Shown: positions 1-8,915, counted from the stretch's first letter. The stretch: 12,516 bases of DNA from an uncultured Bacteroidota bacterium (GCA_902610105.1 CACLUN010000024.1:1-12516); one strand, 5' to 3'. The notes: generated by a model not told the origin, from the sequence alone. Numbers and translations: made by a program.

Positions 1-2
1 TG

Positions 3-76
3 TTAATAAGTACCCCTTGAATTTTAACAGAAAATTTTTGTTTTCTTAACAAAATTTTAACATATTTACTTATTAA
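3..76. repeat. Inverted and direct repeats in the susC leader
   Basis: The 94 bases before susC are about four-fifths A+T and hold several short repeats. TTAATAAGTA at 3-12 is a perfect inverted copy of TACTTATTAA at 67-76. AATTTTAACA occurs as a direct repeat at 20-29 and 53-62. TTTTGTT (36-42) can pair with AACAAAA (48-54) across a 5-nt loop, extended by A31-34 with T55-58 around one bulged base. Such sequence is expected to arise often in AT-rich DNA, so an operator role is only a possibility. A TTTG at 37-40 could be a Bacteroidota -33 element, but the best -7 candidate (63-70, TATTTACT) fits TAnnTTTG poorly and is spaced too far away. No promoter is called. Confidence 0.4.
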
Positions 77-94
77 TCAAAAAAATTTAATTAA

Positions 95-3000
95 ATGAAA
101 CAATTAGTAAAACTTTTTTCCTTGTTTTTTGCAATGATAGGCATAATTGGTTTTGCGCAAAACACGGTTTCAGGAACTGTTTCTGACTCTGAAGGTTTGC
201 CATTACCAGGTGCTACTGTTGTTGTGCAAGGAACTTCGATTGGAGTAACATCAGATTTTGATGGAAATTACTCCATAGCAGCCTCTCAAGGTGATGTACT
301 AGTTTTTAGTTATGTTGGTTACGAAAGTCAAACTGTTACAGTAGGACTATCATCTACAGTCAATGTATCTTTAGCTAGTAGTACAGCTCTTGAAGAAGTT
401 GTTGTAACTGGGATTACATCGAGGGAAAGGCAAAGGTTGACATCTAATGCAGTAGTTGTAGGCTCTGAATTAATTGAAGGAGTAGCAGTTACATCACCGG
501 ATCAAGCCCTGATGGGTCGTGTGTCTGGACTTAGAATTGTCGGTCTTTCTGGAACCCCTGGTGCTCCTCAGCAAATACGTATTCGTGGTGAAGGTTCTTT
601 ATCGGGATCTAATTCTCCACTATTCGTAGTAGATGGTGTCCCAGTAAATTCTGGAACAATCAGTCCATTATTAACAGACATGGGAATATTATCTATGATC
701 AACGCATCTGATATTGAAGCTATTACAGTTCTTAAAGATGCTGCATCTCTAGCAGCTTATGGTGCAAGAGGATCAAATGGTGTAGTTGTTATTACAACCA
801 AAAAAGGTAAAGCAGGTAAAGTTTCTTACAATGTCCAATCTCAATATGGATTCCAAAATTACGCTATGGACGAAAGACCAATGCTTACTGGAAATCAGAG
901 ATTAGAATTAGGTGCTGAAGCAATCGTCAATAGTTATGGATGGACACCAGAATCTGCAACAGATTATGTGTTGAGAGTTTTTGCTGGTGCCTCAGCTTGG
1001 GATGCTGGCGGAAGAGTTGATGGTAATTGGGAGGACTTAATCAGAGTTGATGATGCTCCTTACCAAAACTACAATATATCTGCAACTGGTGGATCTTCAA
1101 CTGAAAACTTTAGAATTGGGTTAGGCTACAGACAACAGACTGGAACATCAATAGGTACTGACTTTGAAAGTGTTAATGGATCTATTTATTATAAAAAAAT
1201 ATCTGGTAAAGTAACACTTGAAACAAACAACAGAGTTTCTAATGCTATTCAAAATGGTATCCATGAAGGTAGTTCATTTTTTGGAGCGCCGCAGATGACT
1301 AGAATGTTTATGAGCCCATGGCAACAGCCTAAAAATGCTGATGGAACATGGAATTTAAATCTATCAACAAGTATTTTTAACACTCCATACTTAGCAGAAG
1401 TAAATATTCAAAGAAATGATGGAACTAAGGCTCTATCAAACAACAAGGTTTCTTATTCTATTAACGAGAACTTTAAACTTTCAAGTAGATTTGCTATCGA
1501 TTACACAGTAGGTGCATCTCATGAATATAGAAATCCATACCATGGTGATGGTGCTTCTGATAATGGTAACGCTTATGAAGCAATTAGCAGAAACTTTCTA
1601 TGGCAAACAATCAACGAGCTTGAATACAATCAAGTATTCGGTGATAATGAGCATTTTGTTTCTGCGTTATTAAGACAATCTTACTCAAACAATAAATCCA
1701 ACTTTTTAAGTGCAAGAGGTGAAAACGTAGCCGCTGACGGATTATATTATGTAGCAAGTTTTAATACTAATGAGTCAGGTTACAGCTCTTTTGGAGACTA
1801 TAAAGAACTTGGTTACTTAGCTCTTGCAAACTACTCTTATAAGGATAAATATGTTGTAGACTTATCATTTAGAAATGATGGATCTTCAAGATTTGCTAGC
1901 GGATACAGATTTGGTAATTTCTATTCTGCTGGTATTGCTTGGAACATTTCTAACGAAAATTTCTTATCAGACAGTGCGATAGTGAACAACCTTAAGTTAA
2001 GAGCATCATACGGACAAACAGGAAATAATGGTATTGGTAATAACCAGTATCAGTCTCTATTTGGATATGGTGCATCATACAATGACCAAGGTGCAGTTTT
2101 CCCTTCAACATTTGGAAACTTAATTATTTCTTGGGAAACAGCTAACTTATTAGATGTTGGTGTAGACTTCAGTTTATTAGATAATAGGCTTTCAGGATCT
2201 GTAACTTACTATGAAAAAGAAACTGACGACTTATTACAGAGTGTGCCTCTGTCAAGAACAACTGGTCATACATCACAAACAATGAATGTTGGTGCAATTA
2301 TGAACAAAGGCTGGGAATTTGAATTGGATGGGCAAGTTTTAAAAACTGATGATTTTTCATTTGAGATTTACGGAAATTTCTCAGAAAATCGTGATGAAGT
2401 TACAAGGTTGGCAAAAACTGCTGATGGTGAAGATATTAATCTTGATAGTTTTTACTACACAACTAGAGTTGGTTCTCCAAAAGATCAATGGTATATCAGA
2501 ACATGGGGAGGTGTTGATCCTGCCGATGGAAGACCATATTATCTGGTAGGTGGAGACTCAAGAGATGGTGCTGTTAGTGAAGAAGTTACTTATTCATACT
2601 ATGGCGCTGAGCAAACTATTCAAGGATTAAGAACTCCTCCTATTCAAGGTGCAGTTGGTACCAGAATCAGATGGAAAGGTTTCACCCTTGATGCAAATCT
2701 TATGTTTGCTTCCGGCCACATGGTATTTGAAAGATGGGGATGGTTTACTATGAACTCTGGTCTAAGATCAGTTAGAAGTTACCAAGGTGACCAAAGATTA
2801 ATGGCAAGATGGCAGAATCCAGGCGATATTACTGATGTACCTAAAATGGTATATAGTTCAAGTTCACTACTTGGAGGTTCAGCTACTACTAGTAGACACT
2901 TGTACAAAGGTGACTTCATGAGATTGAGGGACCTTAGTGTCAACTATACTCTACCTAAGAGCGCAACAGATGCGATTGGGTTTAACAGAGTAGATGTTTT

Positions 3001-3136
3001 TGTAAAAGGATTAAACCTTTTTACAAAAACAAAAGAATATTTACCTTTTGATCCTGAAGTAAGGGCATCTGGTAATTATAGAATAACAACACCACCACTG
3101 AAATCAATTTCACTTGGTGCTAACTTAAATTTTTAA
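95..3136 (+). CDS. SusC/RagA-family TonB-linked outer-membrane transporter
   Basis: This 1013-aa protein is an outer-membrane importer that, with its SusD partner, takes up oligomers using energy passed on by TonB. Residues 1-21 are a signal peptide ending before Gln22. Residues 23-95 form a carboxypeptidase-regulatory-like beta-sandwich (NTVSGTVSDSEGLPLPGA), as in most SusC proteins. EEVVVTG (100-106) is the TonB-box-like segment. The plug follows, with SPLFVVDGVPV (174-184) and YGARGSNGVVVITTKKGK (222-239), both hallmarks of the family. The rest is the barrel, ending in the aromatic outer-membrane signal LGANLNF. Length is normal for the family. The ATG is the first possible start and gives a complete signal peptide. 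susD follows after 3 nt, so the two are co-transcribed. The substrate cannot be read from the sequence, as no enzyme of known specificity is linked to the pair. Confidence 0.96.
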   Translation: MKQLVKLFSLFFAMIGIIGFAQNTVSGTVSDSEGLPLPGATVVVQGTSIGVTSDFDGNYSIAASQGDVLVFSYVGYESQTVTVGLSSTVNVSLASSTALEEVVVTGITSRERQRLTSNAVVVGSELIEGVAVTSPDQALMGRVSGLRIVGLSGTPGAPQQIRIRGEGSLSGSNSPLFVVDGVPVNSGTISPLLTDMGILSMINASDIEAITVLKDAASLAAYGARGSNGVVVITTKKGKAGKVSYNVQSQYGFQNYAMDERPMLTGNQRLELGAEAIVNSYGWTPESATDYVLRVFAGASAWDAGGRVDGNWEDLIRVDDAPYQNYNISATGGSSTENFRIGLGYRQQTGTSIGTDFESVNGSIYYKKISGKVTLETNNRVSNAIQNGIHEGSSFFGAPQMTRMFMSPWQQPKNADGTWNLNLSTSIFNTPYLAEVNIQRNDGTKALSNNKVSYSINENFKLSSRFAIDYTVGASHEYRNPYHGDGASDNGNAYEAISRNFLWQTINELEYNQVFGDNEHFVSALLRQSYSNNKSNFLSARGENVAADGLYYVASFNTNESGYSSFGDYKELGYLALANYSYKDKYVVDLSFRNDGSSRFASGYRFGNFYSAGIAWNISNENFLSDSAIVNNLKLRASYGQTGNNGIGNNQYQSLFGYGASYNDQGAVFPSTFGNLIISWETANLLDVGVDFSLLDNRLSGSVTYYEKETDDLLQSVPLSRTTGHTSQTMNVGAIMNKGWEFELDGQVLKTDDFSFEIYGNFSENRDEVTRLAKTADGEDINLDSFYYTTRVGSPKDQWYIRTWGGVDPADGRPYYLVGGDSRDGAVSEEVTYSYYGAEQTIQGLRTPPIQGAVGTRIRWKGFTLDANLMFASGHMVFERWGWFTMNSGLRSVRSYQGDQRLMARWQNPGDITDVPKMVYSSSSLLGGSATTSRHLYKGDFMRLRDLSVNYTLPKSATDAIGFNRVDVFVKGLNLFTKTKEYLPFDPEVRASGNYRITTPPLKSISLGANLNF

Positions 3137-3139
3137 ATC

Positions 3140-4579
3140 ATGAAAAAATTAATTAAACTATCATTTTTCTTTTCATTTTTGATGCTATTTATAGCATGTG
3201 GAGATGATGATCTTGAGCCTACACTTGCTCTTGACAAAGATTTGAGTACTGGTATCAATAATGCCGGTGATTTACAATCTGTATTAAACAGTGCATACGA
3301 CAGAATGAGTGCTACTGGATACTATGGAAGAAATCAAATCGTCATGGGTGATGTTAGAACAGATAATGCGTACTCAACTTTAAATTCTAACAGATTTAGT
3401 GATTCAGATATGGAATATAGTCCTACTGGTAGTGGTCCTTGGACGACTATCTACGGTGTTATTGCAATATGTAATATTGTTATAGGTGTTGATCCTGCTA
3501 CACTTGAAGGAGATCAGGGTCTTATCAATCACACGATTGGACAAGCGCATGCTATTAGAGCACTTGCTCACTTTGATTTACTACAGGACTATGGTCAACA
3601 TTTTGTAACTGGTCAAGGTGGTGCTGGAGCTTTAGGAGTACCTTATGTTAAGACATACAAGGATCCAGCTAACCTAACACCTGCAAGAGATACTGCTGCA
3701 TCAAATCTAGGAGATATTGTTGCAGATCTTCAGGGTGCTATTGGTCTTATGAATGATTCTTACAATATAAGTACTAGTTATATGACTAAGATGGGTGCTT
3801 ATGCAATTTTAGCAAGAGCTGCTTTGTATGGCGGTGCTGCTGATTCTAGTTTATTTGCCACTGCAGGTTCTGCTGCTGAGTGGGTTATAAATAACGGAAC
3901 AGCAAGCCCATCATCTGCTGCAGGGTTCAGAGCTACATACGTGAGTGACAATGCTGTTAACTCAATATTTGAGATGGCAATGTCTGGAACAGATTCCAGA
4001 GGAATTAACGGTATGGCATATATCCTAAGAGGAACATCTTATGGAGATGTCAGAATATTAAAGGGGGATGGTCCAGGTGAAGACTTATATGATATCTTTG
4101 CTGCTGATGCAGCAACAGATGTTAGATTCACTAGAAACGGTATGATTGGAACTGCTCAAGGCCAAGATACAGTACTTGGAAAGTATCCAAGTATGGATGG
4201 ATCTGATAATGTAACTATTTTCAGAGTTGAAGAAATGCACTTGATTGCTGCTGAGGCTGCATTAAGAGCTGGTAATTCTTCTACAGCTTTGAGTTATTTA
4301 AATAATGTACCTGGATTAAGAGGAGGTTCTCTTTACACAGAGGCAACATTGTCCAATATTCTTAAAGAAAGAAGAAAAGAGTTATACATGGAAGCTCCAG
4401 GAAGATTCTATGATTTAGCTAGAACCGGTCAAGATATGCCATTAATTGATTCATTTAAACAAATGAATGATGATGCTACTGGTACACCTCCAACATTTGG
4501 ATCGTATAGATATGCATATCCTATATATATTTCGGAATTAAATGCAAATCCTAATATTGTTCAAAATGCTGGTTACTAA
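3140..4579 (+). CDS. SusD/RagB-family surface lipoprotein
   Basis: This 479-aa lipoprotein is the lid and binding partner of the adjacent SusC transporter. The N-terminus is a lipoprotein signal peptide with a lipobox at LFIAC (Cys20). The acidic GDDD directly after the Cys resembles the Bacteroidota surface-export signal, so outer-leaflet display is likely. SusD-type helical sequence is visible at about residues 130-155 (AHAIRALAHFDLLQDYG) and in the C-terminal block ERRKELYMEAPGRFYDLAR (about 410-428). The end, PIYISELNANPNIVQNAGY, is the usual SusD closing motif. At 479 aa it is at the short end for the family but looks complete. It starts 3 nt after the susC stop and is followed 21 nt later by a strong terminator, so the pair forms a two-gene unit. 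The ligand is unknown. Confidence 0.95.
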   Translation: MKKLIKLSFFFSFLMLFIACGDDDLEPTLALDKDLSTGINNAGDLQSVLNSAYDRMSATGYYGRNQIVMGDVRTDNAYSTLNSNRFSDSDMEYSPTGSGPWTTIYGVIAICNIVIGVDPATLEGDQGLINHTIGQAHAIRALAHFDLLQDYGQHFVTGQGGAGALGVPYVKTYKDPANLTPARDTAASNLGDIVADLQGAIGLMNDSYNISTSYMTKMGAYAILARAALYGGAADSSLFATAGSAAEWVINNGTASPSSAAGFRATYVSDNAVNSIFEMAMSGTDSRGINGMAYILRGTSYGDVRILKGDGPGEDLYDIFAADAATDVRFTRNGMIGTAQGQDTVLGKYPSMDGSDNVTIFRVEEMHLIAAEAALRAGNSSTALSYLNNVPGLRGGSLYTEATLSNILKERRKELYMEAPGRFYDLARTGQDMPLIDSFKQMNDDATGTPPTFGSYRYAYPIYISELNANPNIVQNAGY

Positions 4580-4600
4580 CTACTGATTTTTATTTAATTA

Positions 4601-4630
4601 AAAAAACCCGCCAACTTTGGCGGGTTTTTT
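4601..4630 (+). terminator. Rho-independent terminator after susD
   Basis: CCCGCCA (4607-4613) pairs perfectly with TGGCGGG (4618-4624) across the 4-nt loop ACTT. The stem is extended by A6 (4601-4606) with T6 (4625-4630), which also supplies the U tract. The flanking A and T runs make it potentially active in both directions. It ends the susC-susD unit and lies 14 nt before the GTG of the acylase gene, so that gene needs either its own promoter in a very tight space or read-through. Confidence 0.93.
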
Positions 4631-4644
4631 GTTACATCTTGTTT

Positions 4645-6699
4645 GTGAAACTCATTATTTTTTTGATTTTAATTTCATATTCTAGTTTTTGTCAAAATAT
4701 TAATGTTAATAACATTGAAATAATAAGAGATAATTACGGTGTTCCTCATATATATTCAAATACAGATCAAGAATTAGCCTACGGTTTAGCTTACGCACAT
4801 AGTGAGGATGATTTTAAAACAATTCAAGAAGCTTATTTAGCTGGCAATGCATTACTTAGTAAGTATATTGGAATCAGGGGTGCACCTGTTGACTTTTTAA
4901 CGCAGCTAATTCAATCTGAGGAAGTAATTGATAGTTTGTTCGAGACTATTGATAAAAAATTCATAGAAGTTGCAGAAGGTTATGCGCAAGGAATTAATCG
5001 TTATGCTGAATTAAATTCGGATAAGGTACTAATCAAAAAATTATTTCCAATTACACCCAAAAAAATGTTAAAGTATTCTTTCCTTCAATTATTTATATCT
5101 AGTGAAGGAGATAGAGCCGTGAGAGCAATTTTTGAAAATGATTTTGAGAGTTTAAATTTACAAAGAAGAAATGAACTTGGTTCAAATCTTTTTTCATTTA
5201 GCACTAAAAAAACAAATAATGGCGAAACATATATGGCTGTCAACACACATCAGCCTTTAGACGGACCAACATCTTGGTATGAAGTACATTTAGAAAGCAA
5301 AGAGGGAACCAGTATTATTGGTGCTACGTTTGCAGGTGCACCATGTATTTTGACAGGAAGCAATAAAAATTTAGCATGGACACATACTGTAAATAGACCT
5401 GATAAAACTGATATTTTTCAACTTGAGATGGTAAAAAATAGCAAGAGAAAATATTATTTTGATAATAAAATACTAAAACTAAAAAAATATAGAGGGAAAG
5501 CTTTTATCAATATTTTAGGGATACCAATTAGAGTTAGTAAAAAATACTATTCAAGTGTATATGGACCCACTTTAAAAAATAAAACAGGTTTTTTCTCAGT
5601 AAGAACTGGATCTTTATTTAAAGTAAGAGCATTAGAGCAATGGTGGAAAATGAATAAAGCATCGAGCTTTAATGAGTTTTATTCCATTTTAGAGATGAAT
5701 GAAATTCCAGGATACAATATTGGCTATGCTGATAAAGATGATAATATTTTTTACATATCAAATGGTTTGATTCCTATTAGAAATGAAAAATTTAAGTGGA
5801 CAGGAGTTTTACCAGGAAATACTAGTGAAACATTATGGACAGATTATTACAAGACGCACGAACTACCGCAAGTATTAAATCCTGAGTCTGGTTATATTTA
5901 TAATGCAAACCACTCCCCTTTTAAATCAACTTCAATTGATGAAAACCCAGATCCACAGAATTTTGCTTTAAATATGGGTTTTGAAACTTTTGATAATAAT
6001 AGAAGTACTAGAATATTTGAGCTAGTTGAGTCTTATAAATCAATTGACTACGAGGATTTCAAGAAAATAAAGTATGACAATAAATTTCCTACACCTTTTA
6101 ATTATAATTTTATGGATGTCAACAACATAATGGAAATGAAACCCAATGACTACCCTGAGATTGCAGACTTGATTAAGCAAATACAGAATTGGGACAGATC
6201 TACCGATGTTGGCTCAACTGGAGCAGGAGCTTATGCTATGTTTTATTATACACTAGCTGACAAATATTTCTATAAAAGTTATTATGATAGGAATTTTAGT
6301 AAATCTTTGATTGCTGACTGTCTTGTTGAAGTAAAAAAACGTATGAAAAAATATTTTAATTCTACCTTAATAAAATTAGGTGATTATCAAAAACTTGTCA
6401 GAGGTGATAAAGAGATGCCAATTTTTGGAATGCCTGATGTAATAACTGCAATGAATGCCTCAAAGTATAAAGATGGTAAAGTTCAGGTTACCCACGGCGA
6501 ATCTTACATACAACTTGTAAAATTTAGCTCAAAAGGCACAGAGATTGAATCAGTTATATCATATGGAAGTAGTGATAATGAAGAATCACCACATTACAAT
6601 GACCAAATGGAAAAATACTCTAAGTTCCAAACAAAAAAAATGAGCTTTGACAGAGAATGGGTATTGAATAATTCGAAAAGAGCGTATAATCCTAAATAA
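4645..6699 (+). CDS. Secreted penicillin-acylase-family (Ntn) amidohydrolase
   Basis: This protein of about 684 aa is an N-terminal-nucleophile hydrolase of the penicillin acylase (S45) family. Such enzymes cleave amide bonds of acylated compounds such as beta-lactams, acyl-homoserine lactones or lipopeptides. The N-terminus KLIIFLILISYSSFCQ is a signal peptide; Cys precedes Gln but has no proper lipobox, so a soluble periplasmic or secreted protein is likely. RDNYGVPHIYSNTDQELAYGLAYAHSEDDF is the typical alpha-subunit start. After a spacer comes ELGSNLFSF: Ser180 of GSN is the predicted autocatalytic cleavage site and nucleophile. LTGSNKNLAWTHTVN follows and resembles the oxyanion-hole region. 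No ATG occurs before residue 141, so the start must be non-ATG. I chose GTG at 4645; TTG at 4639 is the alternative and adds two residues. At the 3' end it meets bshA tail to tail, 2 bp apart. The substrate is unknown. Confidence 0.85.
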   Translation: MKLIIFLILISYSSFCQNINVNNIEIIRDNYGVPHIYSNTDQELAYGLAYAHSEDDFKTIQEAYLAGNALLSKYIGIRGAPVDFLTQLIQSEEVIDSLFETIDKKFIEVAEGYAQGINRYAELNSDKVLIKKLFPITPKKMLKYSFLQLFISSEGDRAVRAIFENDFESLNLQRRNELGSNLFSFSTKKTNNGETYMAVNTHQPLDGPTSWYEVHLESKEGTSIIGATFAGAPCILTGSNKNLAWTHTVNRPDKTDIFQLEMVKNSKRKYYFDNKILKLKKYRGKAFINILGIPIRVSKKYYSSVYGPTLKNKTGFFSVRTGSLFKVRALEQWWKMNKASSFNEFYSILEMNEIPGYNIGYADKDDNIFYISNGLIPIRNEKFKWTGVLPGNTSETLWTDYYKTHELPQVLNPESGYIYNANHSPFKSTSIDENPDPQNFALNMGFETFDNNRSTRIFELVESYKSIDYEDFKKIKYDNKFPTPFNYNFMDVNNIMEMKPNDYPEIADLIKQIQNWDRSTDVGSTGAGAYAMFYYTLADKYFYKSYYDRNFSKSLIADCLVEVKKRMKKYFNSTLIKLGDYQKLVRGDKEMPIFGMPDVITAMNASKYKDGKVQVTHGESYIQLVKFSSKGTEIESVISYGSSDNEESPHYNDQMEKYSKFQTKKMSFDREWVLNNSKRAYNPK

Positions 6700-6701
6700 A
6701 A

Positions 6702-7808
6702 TTATTTTACCAATTTCTCATATTCATGTTCATACATTGGGACTATATCGTTAATGTTATATTTTTTTGCTCTATTGTAAGAATTTTCTTTAAATTTTTC
6801 TAGAAGTTTATCGTCAGAAAGTAGCTTATCAAGAGCATCAACATATCCGTCAATATCATTATAATCACAAGTAATTCCTGTTTTGTTAACGAGATTTAAT
6901 TCTGGAAGACCTCCCCTGTTTGATGAAACTATAGCATTCTTAGAGGCCATAGCCTCCAATGCAGCCAATCCAAAACTTTCAACCTTTGAGGGTAATATAA
7001 AAATATCAGAATGACAAAGTTCTTTTTCAACTTCATTTGTATTACCTAAAAAATTAACATTAGGTATTTTTAATTCTTTAGTCATTTCTTTTGCGATATC
7101 TAGCTCAGGGCCTTCTCCTATTAAATTAAAGATACATTTATATTTTTTTGAAATAAGGTTAATAACCTTAATTAAAGTTCTGATATTTTTTGCTGGTCTA
7201 AAATTACTCACATGAGTAATAGTTTTATGAACTGAAACCTTATTACAAAGATTCAGCTGATTATTAAATTTTTCTAAATCAACAAAATTAGGTATGACTT
7301 TTATCTTCTTATTTGTTTCAAAAAAATCATGTGTGTCAGTCTTAAGACTTTTAGAAACAGAAGTGACAATGTTTGATTTATCAATTGAAAACTTAACAGC
7401 TTTTTTATAAAAAGGATGCTTTCCAACTAGGGTAATATCAGTTCCATGTAAAGTAGTAACTATAGGAAGATTAATTTTATGCGTTTTAAGCATCTTTTGA
7501 GCCATATATGCAGCATATGCATGTGGGATTGCATAATGTACATGTACTAGATCAATTTTGTACTTTGTGGAAATATCTACAATCTTTGTTGAAAGAGCTA
7601 ATTCATATGGTTGAAAATTAAAAAGAGGATAAAATGGAACATTAACTTTATGAAAAAATATATTATCATCATTTACCTGTAATCTAACAGGCTTCTGATA
7701 TGCGATAAAGTGAACAGTATGACCATTTTTTGACAATTTATGTCCAAGTTCTGTGGCTAATATACCACTACCACCAAAAGTGGGGTAACATACAATTATT
7801 ATTCTCAT
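6702..7808 (-). CDS. bshA: BshA, N-acetyl-alpha-D-glucosaminyl L-malate synthase
   Basis: This 368-aa cytoplasmic GT4-family glycosyltransferase joins GlcNAc from UDP-GlcNAc to L-malate, the first step of bacillithiol synthesis. The N-terminus has the GT-B loop YPTFGGSGILATELG (8-22). Further marks are HVHYAIPHAYAAYMA (about 89-103), TLHGTDITLVGKHP (119-132), SNFRPAKN (201-208), the nucleotide-sugar motif ESFGLAALEAM (277-287) and GGLPE (299-303). GGSGxxATELG and HGTDITLVG match BshA more closely than a generic GT4. The length fits the family. The start lies 3 nt after the stop of the serine hydrolase, so it is probably the last gene of the minus-strand operon. The later bacillithiol genes bshB and bshC are not in this window. 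No terminator follows its stop; the transcript must run into the antisense strand of the acylase gene. Confidence 0.93.
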   Translation of the reverse strand: MRIIIVCYPTFGGSGILATELGHKLSKNGHTVHFIAYQKPVRLQVNDDNIFFHKVNVPFYPLFNFQPYELALSTKIVDISTKYKIDLVHVHYAIPHAYAAYMAQKMLKTHKINLPIVTTLHGTDITLVGKHPFYKKAVKFSIDKSNIVTSVSKSLKTDTHDFFETNKKIKVIPNFVDLEKFNNQLNLCNKVSVHKTITHVSNFRPAKNIRTLIKVINLISKKYKCIFNLIGEGPELDIAKEMTKELKIPNVNFLGNTNEVEKELCHSDIFILPSKVESFGLAALEAMASKNAIVSSNRGGLPELNLVNKTGITCDYNDIDGYVDALDKLLSDDKLLEKFKENSYNRAKKYNINDIVPMYEHEYEKLVK

Positions 7809-7811
7809 TAA

Positions 7812-8915
7812 TTATTCAAAAATTATTTTCTTTATTTCTGTTCTAATGTTATAATCAATCAGTTTTCTATTTTCCATGGTTGGATAAGTCCGATTTGAAA
7901 GAAAAACATATATAATTTGATCTTCTGGGTCAGCCCAAGCATATGTACCTGTAAATCCGGAGTGCCCAAAGCTATCTTTAGATAAACATTCACAAGATAA
8001 ATTTTCTTTATCATATAATTCAGGTTTATCAAATCCTATGCCTCTTCTAACACCTTTATCACAAAAATGACATTTATTGAACTCATCAAAAATTTTTTCA
8101 CCAAAAAATTTTTCATCACCATAATATCCCTTTTGAATATAGAGCTGCATCATCTTTGCAACATCAAGGGAATTTCCAAAAAGACCAGCATGACCTCCTA
8201 TTCCACCTTGCATTGCTGCGCCCATATCATGCACATATCCTCTTAATTCACCTAGTCTAAAATAATCATCAATTTCTGATGGAACTATTTTATTTTGATC
8301 AAATGTTTTATAAGGATTAAAATTTAATGATAACATTCCATTTTTAGAAAAAATGTAATCCTGTATAAGTTTATCCAAAGTTTTACCATATTTATCTTCA
8401 AGATATTTTTTTAACAAGTAGTATGGTATATCACTGTATTTATATTCTTTTACTTCTAGTAATTCAGATTCAATAATTTTATCAAATATTGTATCATTCC
8501 ATAATTGCATAAAAAGGCCTTCTCTCACCTCTATTTCAAAGTCTCTCGTTTGTTTATTTGAATAATAATTATCAAGTTGTTCATTTGTGATACTATCCAA
8601 AGTTTCCTTGTAAAAAGGAATCCAAGGAGTTAATCTGGAGTAGTGAGATAACATCTCTTTTAATCTTATATTCTTTTTTTCATATAAGTTAGTTTTTGGA
8701 AATAATGAGCTCAACGAAGTTTCAAAATTCATTGCTTTCGATTCAATTTCTTTGATAATCAACGGAATTGATACAAGAATTTTTGTAATTGATGCCAAAT
8801 CATAAATATCTTCATTCTCAACAGATATTTTTTTATTGTAAGTGTGGTGACCATATGATTTATTATATATAACACTTCCATTTTTAGCAATTAAAAGTTG
8901 AACTCCTGGGGTCAT
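7812..8915 (-). CDS. Beta-lactamase-fold serine hydrolase, detached C-terminal half of a GH3 fusion
   Basis: This is a class-C-type serine hydrolase (beta-lactamase/esterase family) with its catalytic set intact: LASITK with Ser42 and Lys45, the tyrosine motif KYSD (Tyr160) and the late HSGFTG motif (318-323). The annotated ATG gives 367 aa, but MTPGVQLLIAKNG falls inside the first conserved block rather than before it. Reading upstream in the same frame gives another 34 residues of plausible protein (including FSSIKLKKVDSIVDFAIKNK), back to a stop at 9018-9020, with no ATG, GTG or TTG among them. As it stands it also has no signal peptide. In many Bacteroidota this domain is the C-terminal half of one secreted protein with an N-terminal GH3 domain, and the missing start fits that origin. 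It is produced as a fusion through slippage at 9010-9019, or the gene is broken, or the base count there is wrong. Annotated as a CDS because the domain itself is undamaged. Confidence 0.8.
   Translation of the reverse strand: MTPGVQLLIAKNGSVIYNKSYGHHTYNKKISVENEDIYDLASITKILVSIPLIIKEIESKAMNFETSLSSLFPKTNLYEKKNIRLKEMLSHYSRLTPWIPFYKETLDSITNEQLDNYYSNKQTRDFEIEVREGLFMQLWNDTIFDKIIESELLEVKEYKYSDIPYYLLKKYLEDKYGKTLDKLIQDYIFSKNGMLSLNFNPYKTFDQNKIVPSEIDDYFRLGELRGYVHDMGAAMQGGIGGHAGLFGNSLDVAKMMQLYIQKGYYGDEKFFGEKIFDEFNKCHFCDKGVRRGIGFDKPELYDKENLSCECLSKDSFGHSGFTGTYAWADPEDQIIYVFLSNRTYPTMENRKLIDYNIRTEIKKIIFE

Noticed and set aside
31..58. Hairpin as a terminator of an upstream gene
   Set aside because: The stem is almost pure A-T with a bulge and no GC core, and no gene end is visible within the window upstream.
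63..70. TATTTACT as a -7 promoter element for susC, with TTTG at 37-40 as -33
   Set aside because: Only a partial match to TAnnTTTG and spaced 22 nt from the TTTG, so too weak to call in such AT-rich sequence.
2349..2549. 66-aa plus-strand reading frame within susC
   Set aside because: It lies wholly inside the well-supported SusC barrel in another frame and has no recognisable features.
4645..4700. Lipoprotein signal for the acylase at SSFCQ
   Set aside because: The residues before Cys (S-S-F) do not form a lipobox; an ordinary signal peptide cut before Gln fits better.
8900..8915. Independent translation start of the serine hydrolase at the ATG at 8915
   Set aside because: The ATG lies inside the first conserved block of the domain and would give a protein without its first helix or a signal peptide; kept only as the formal CDS start.
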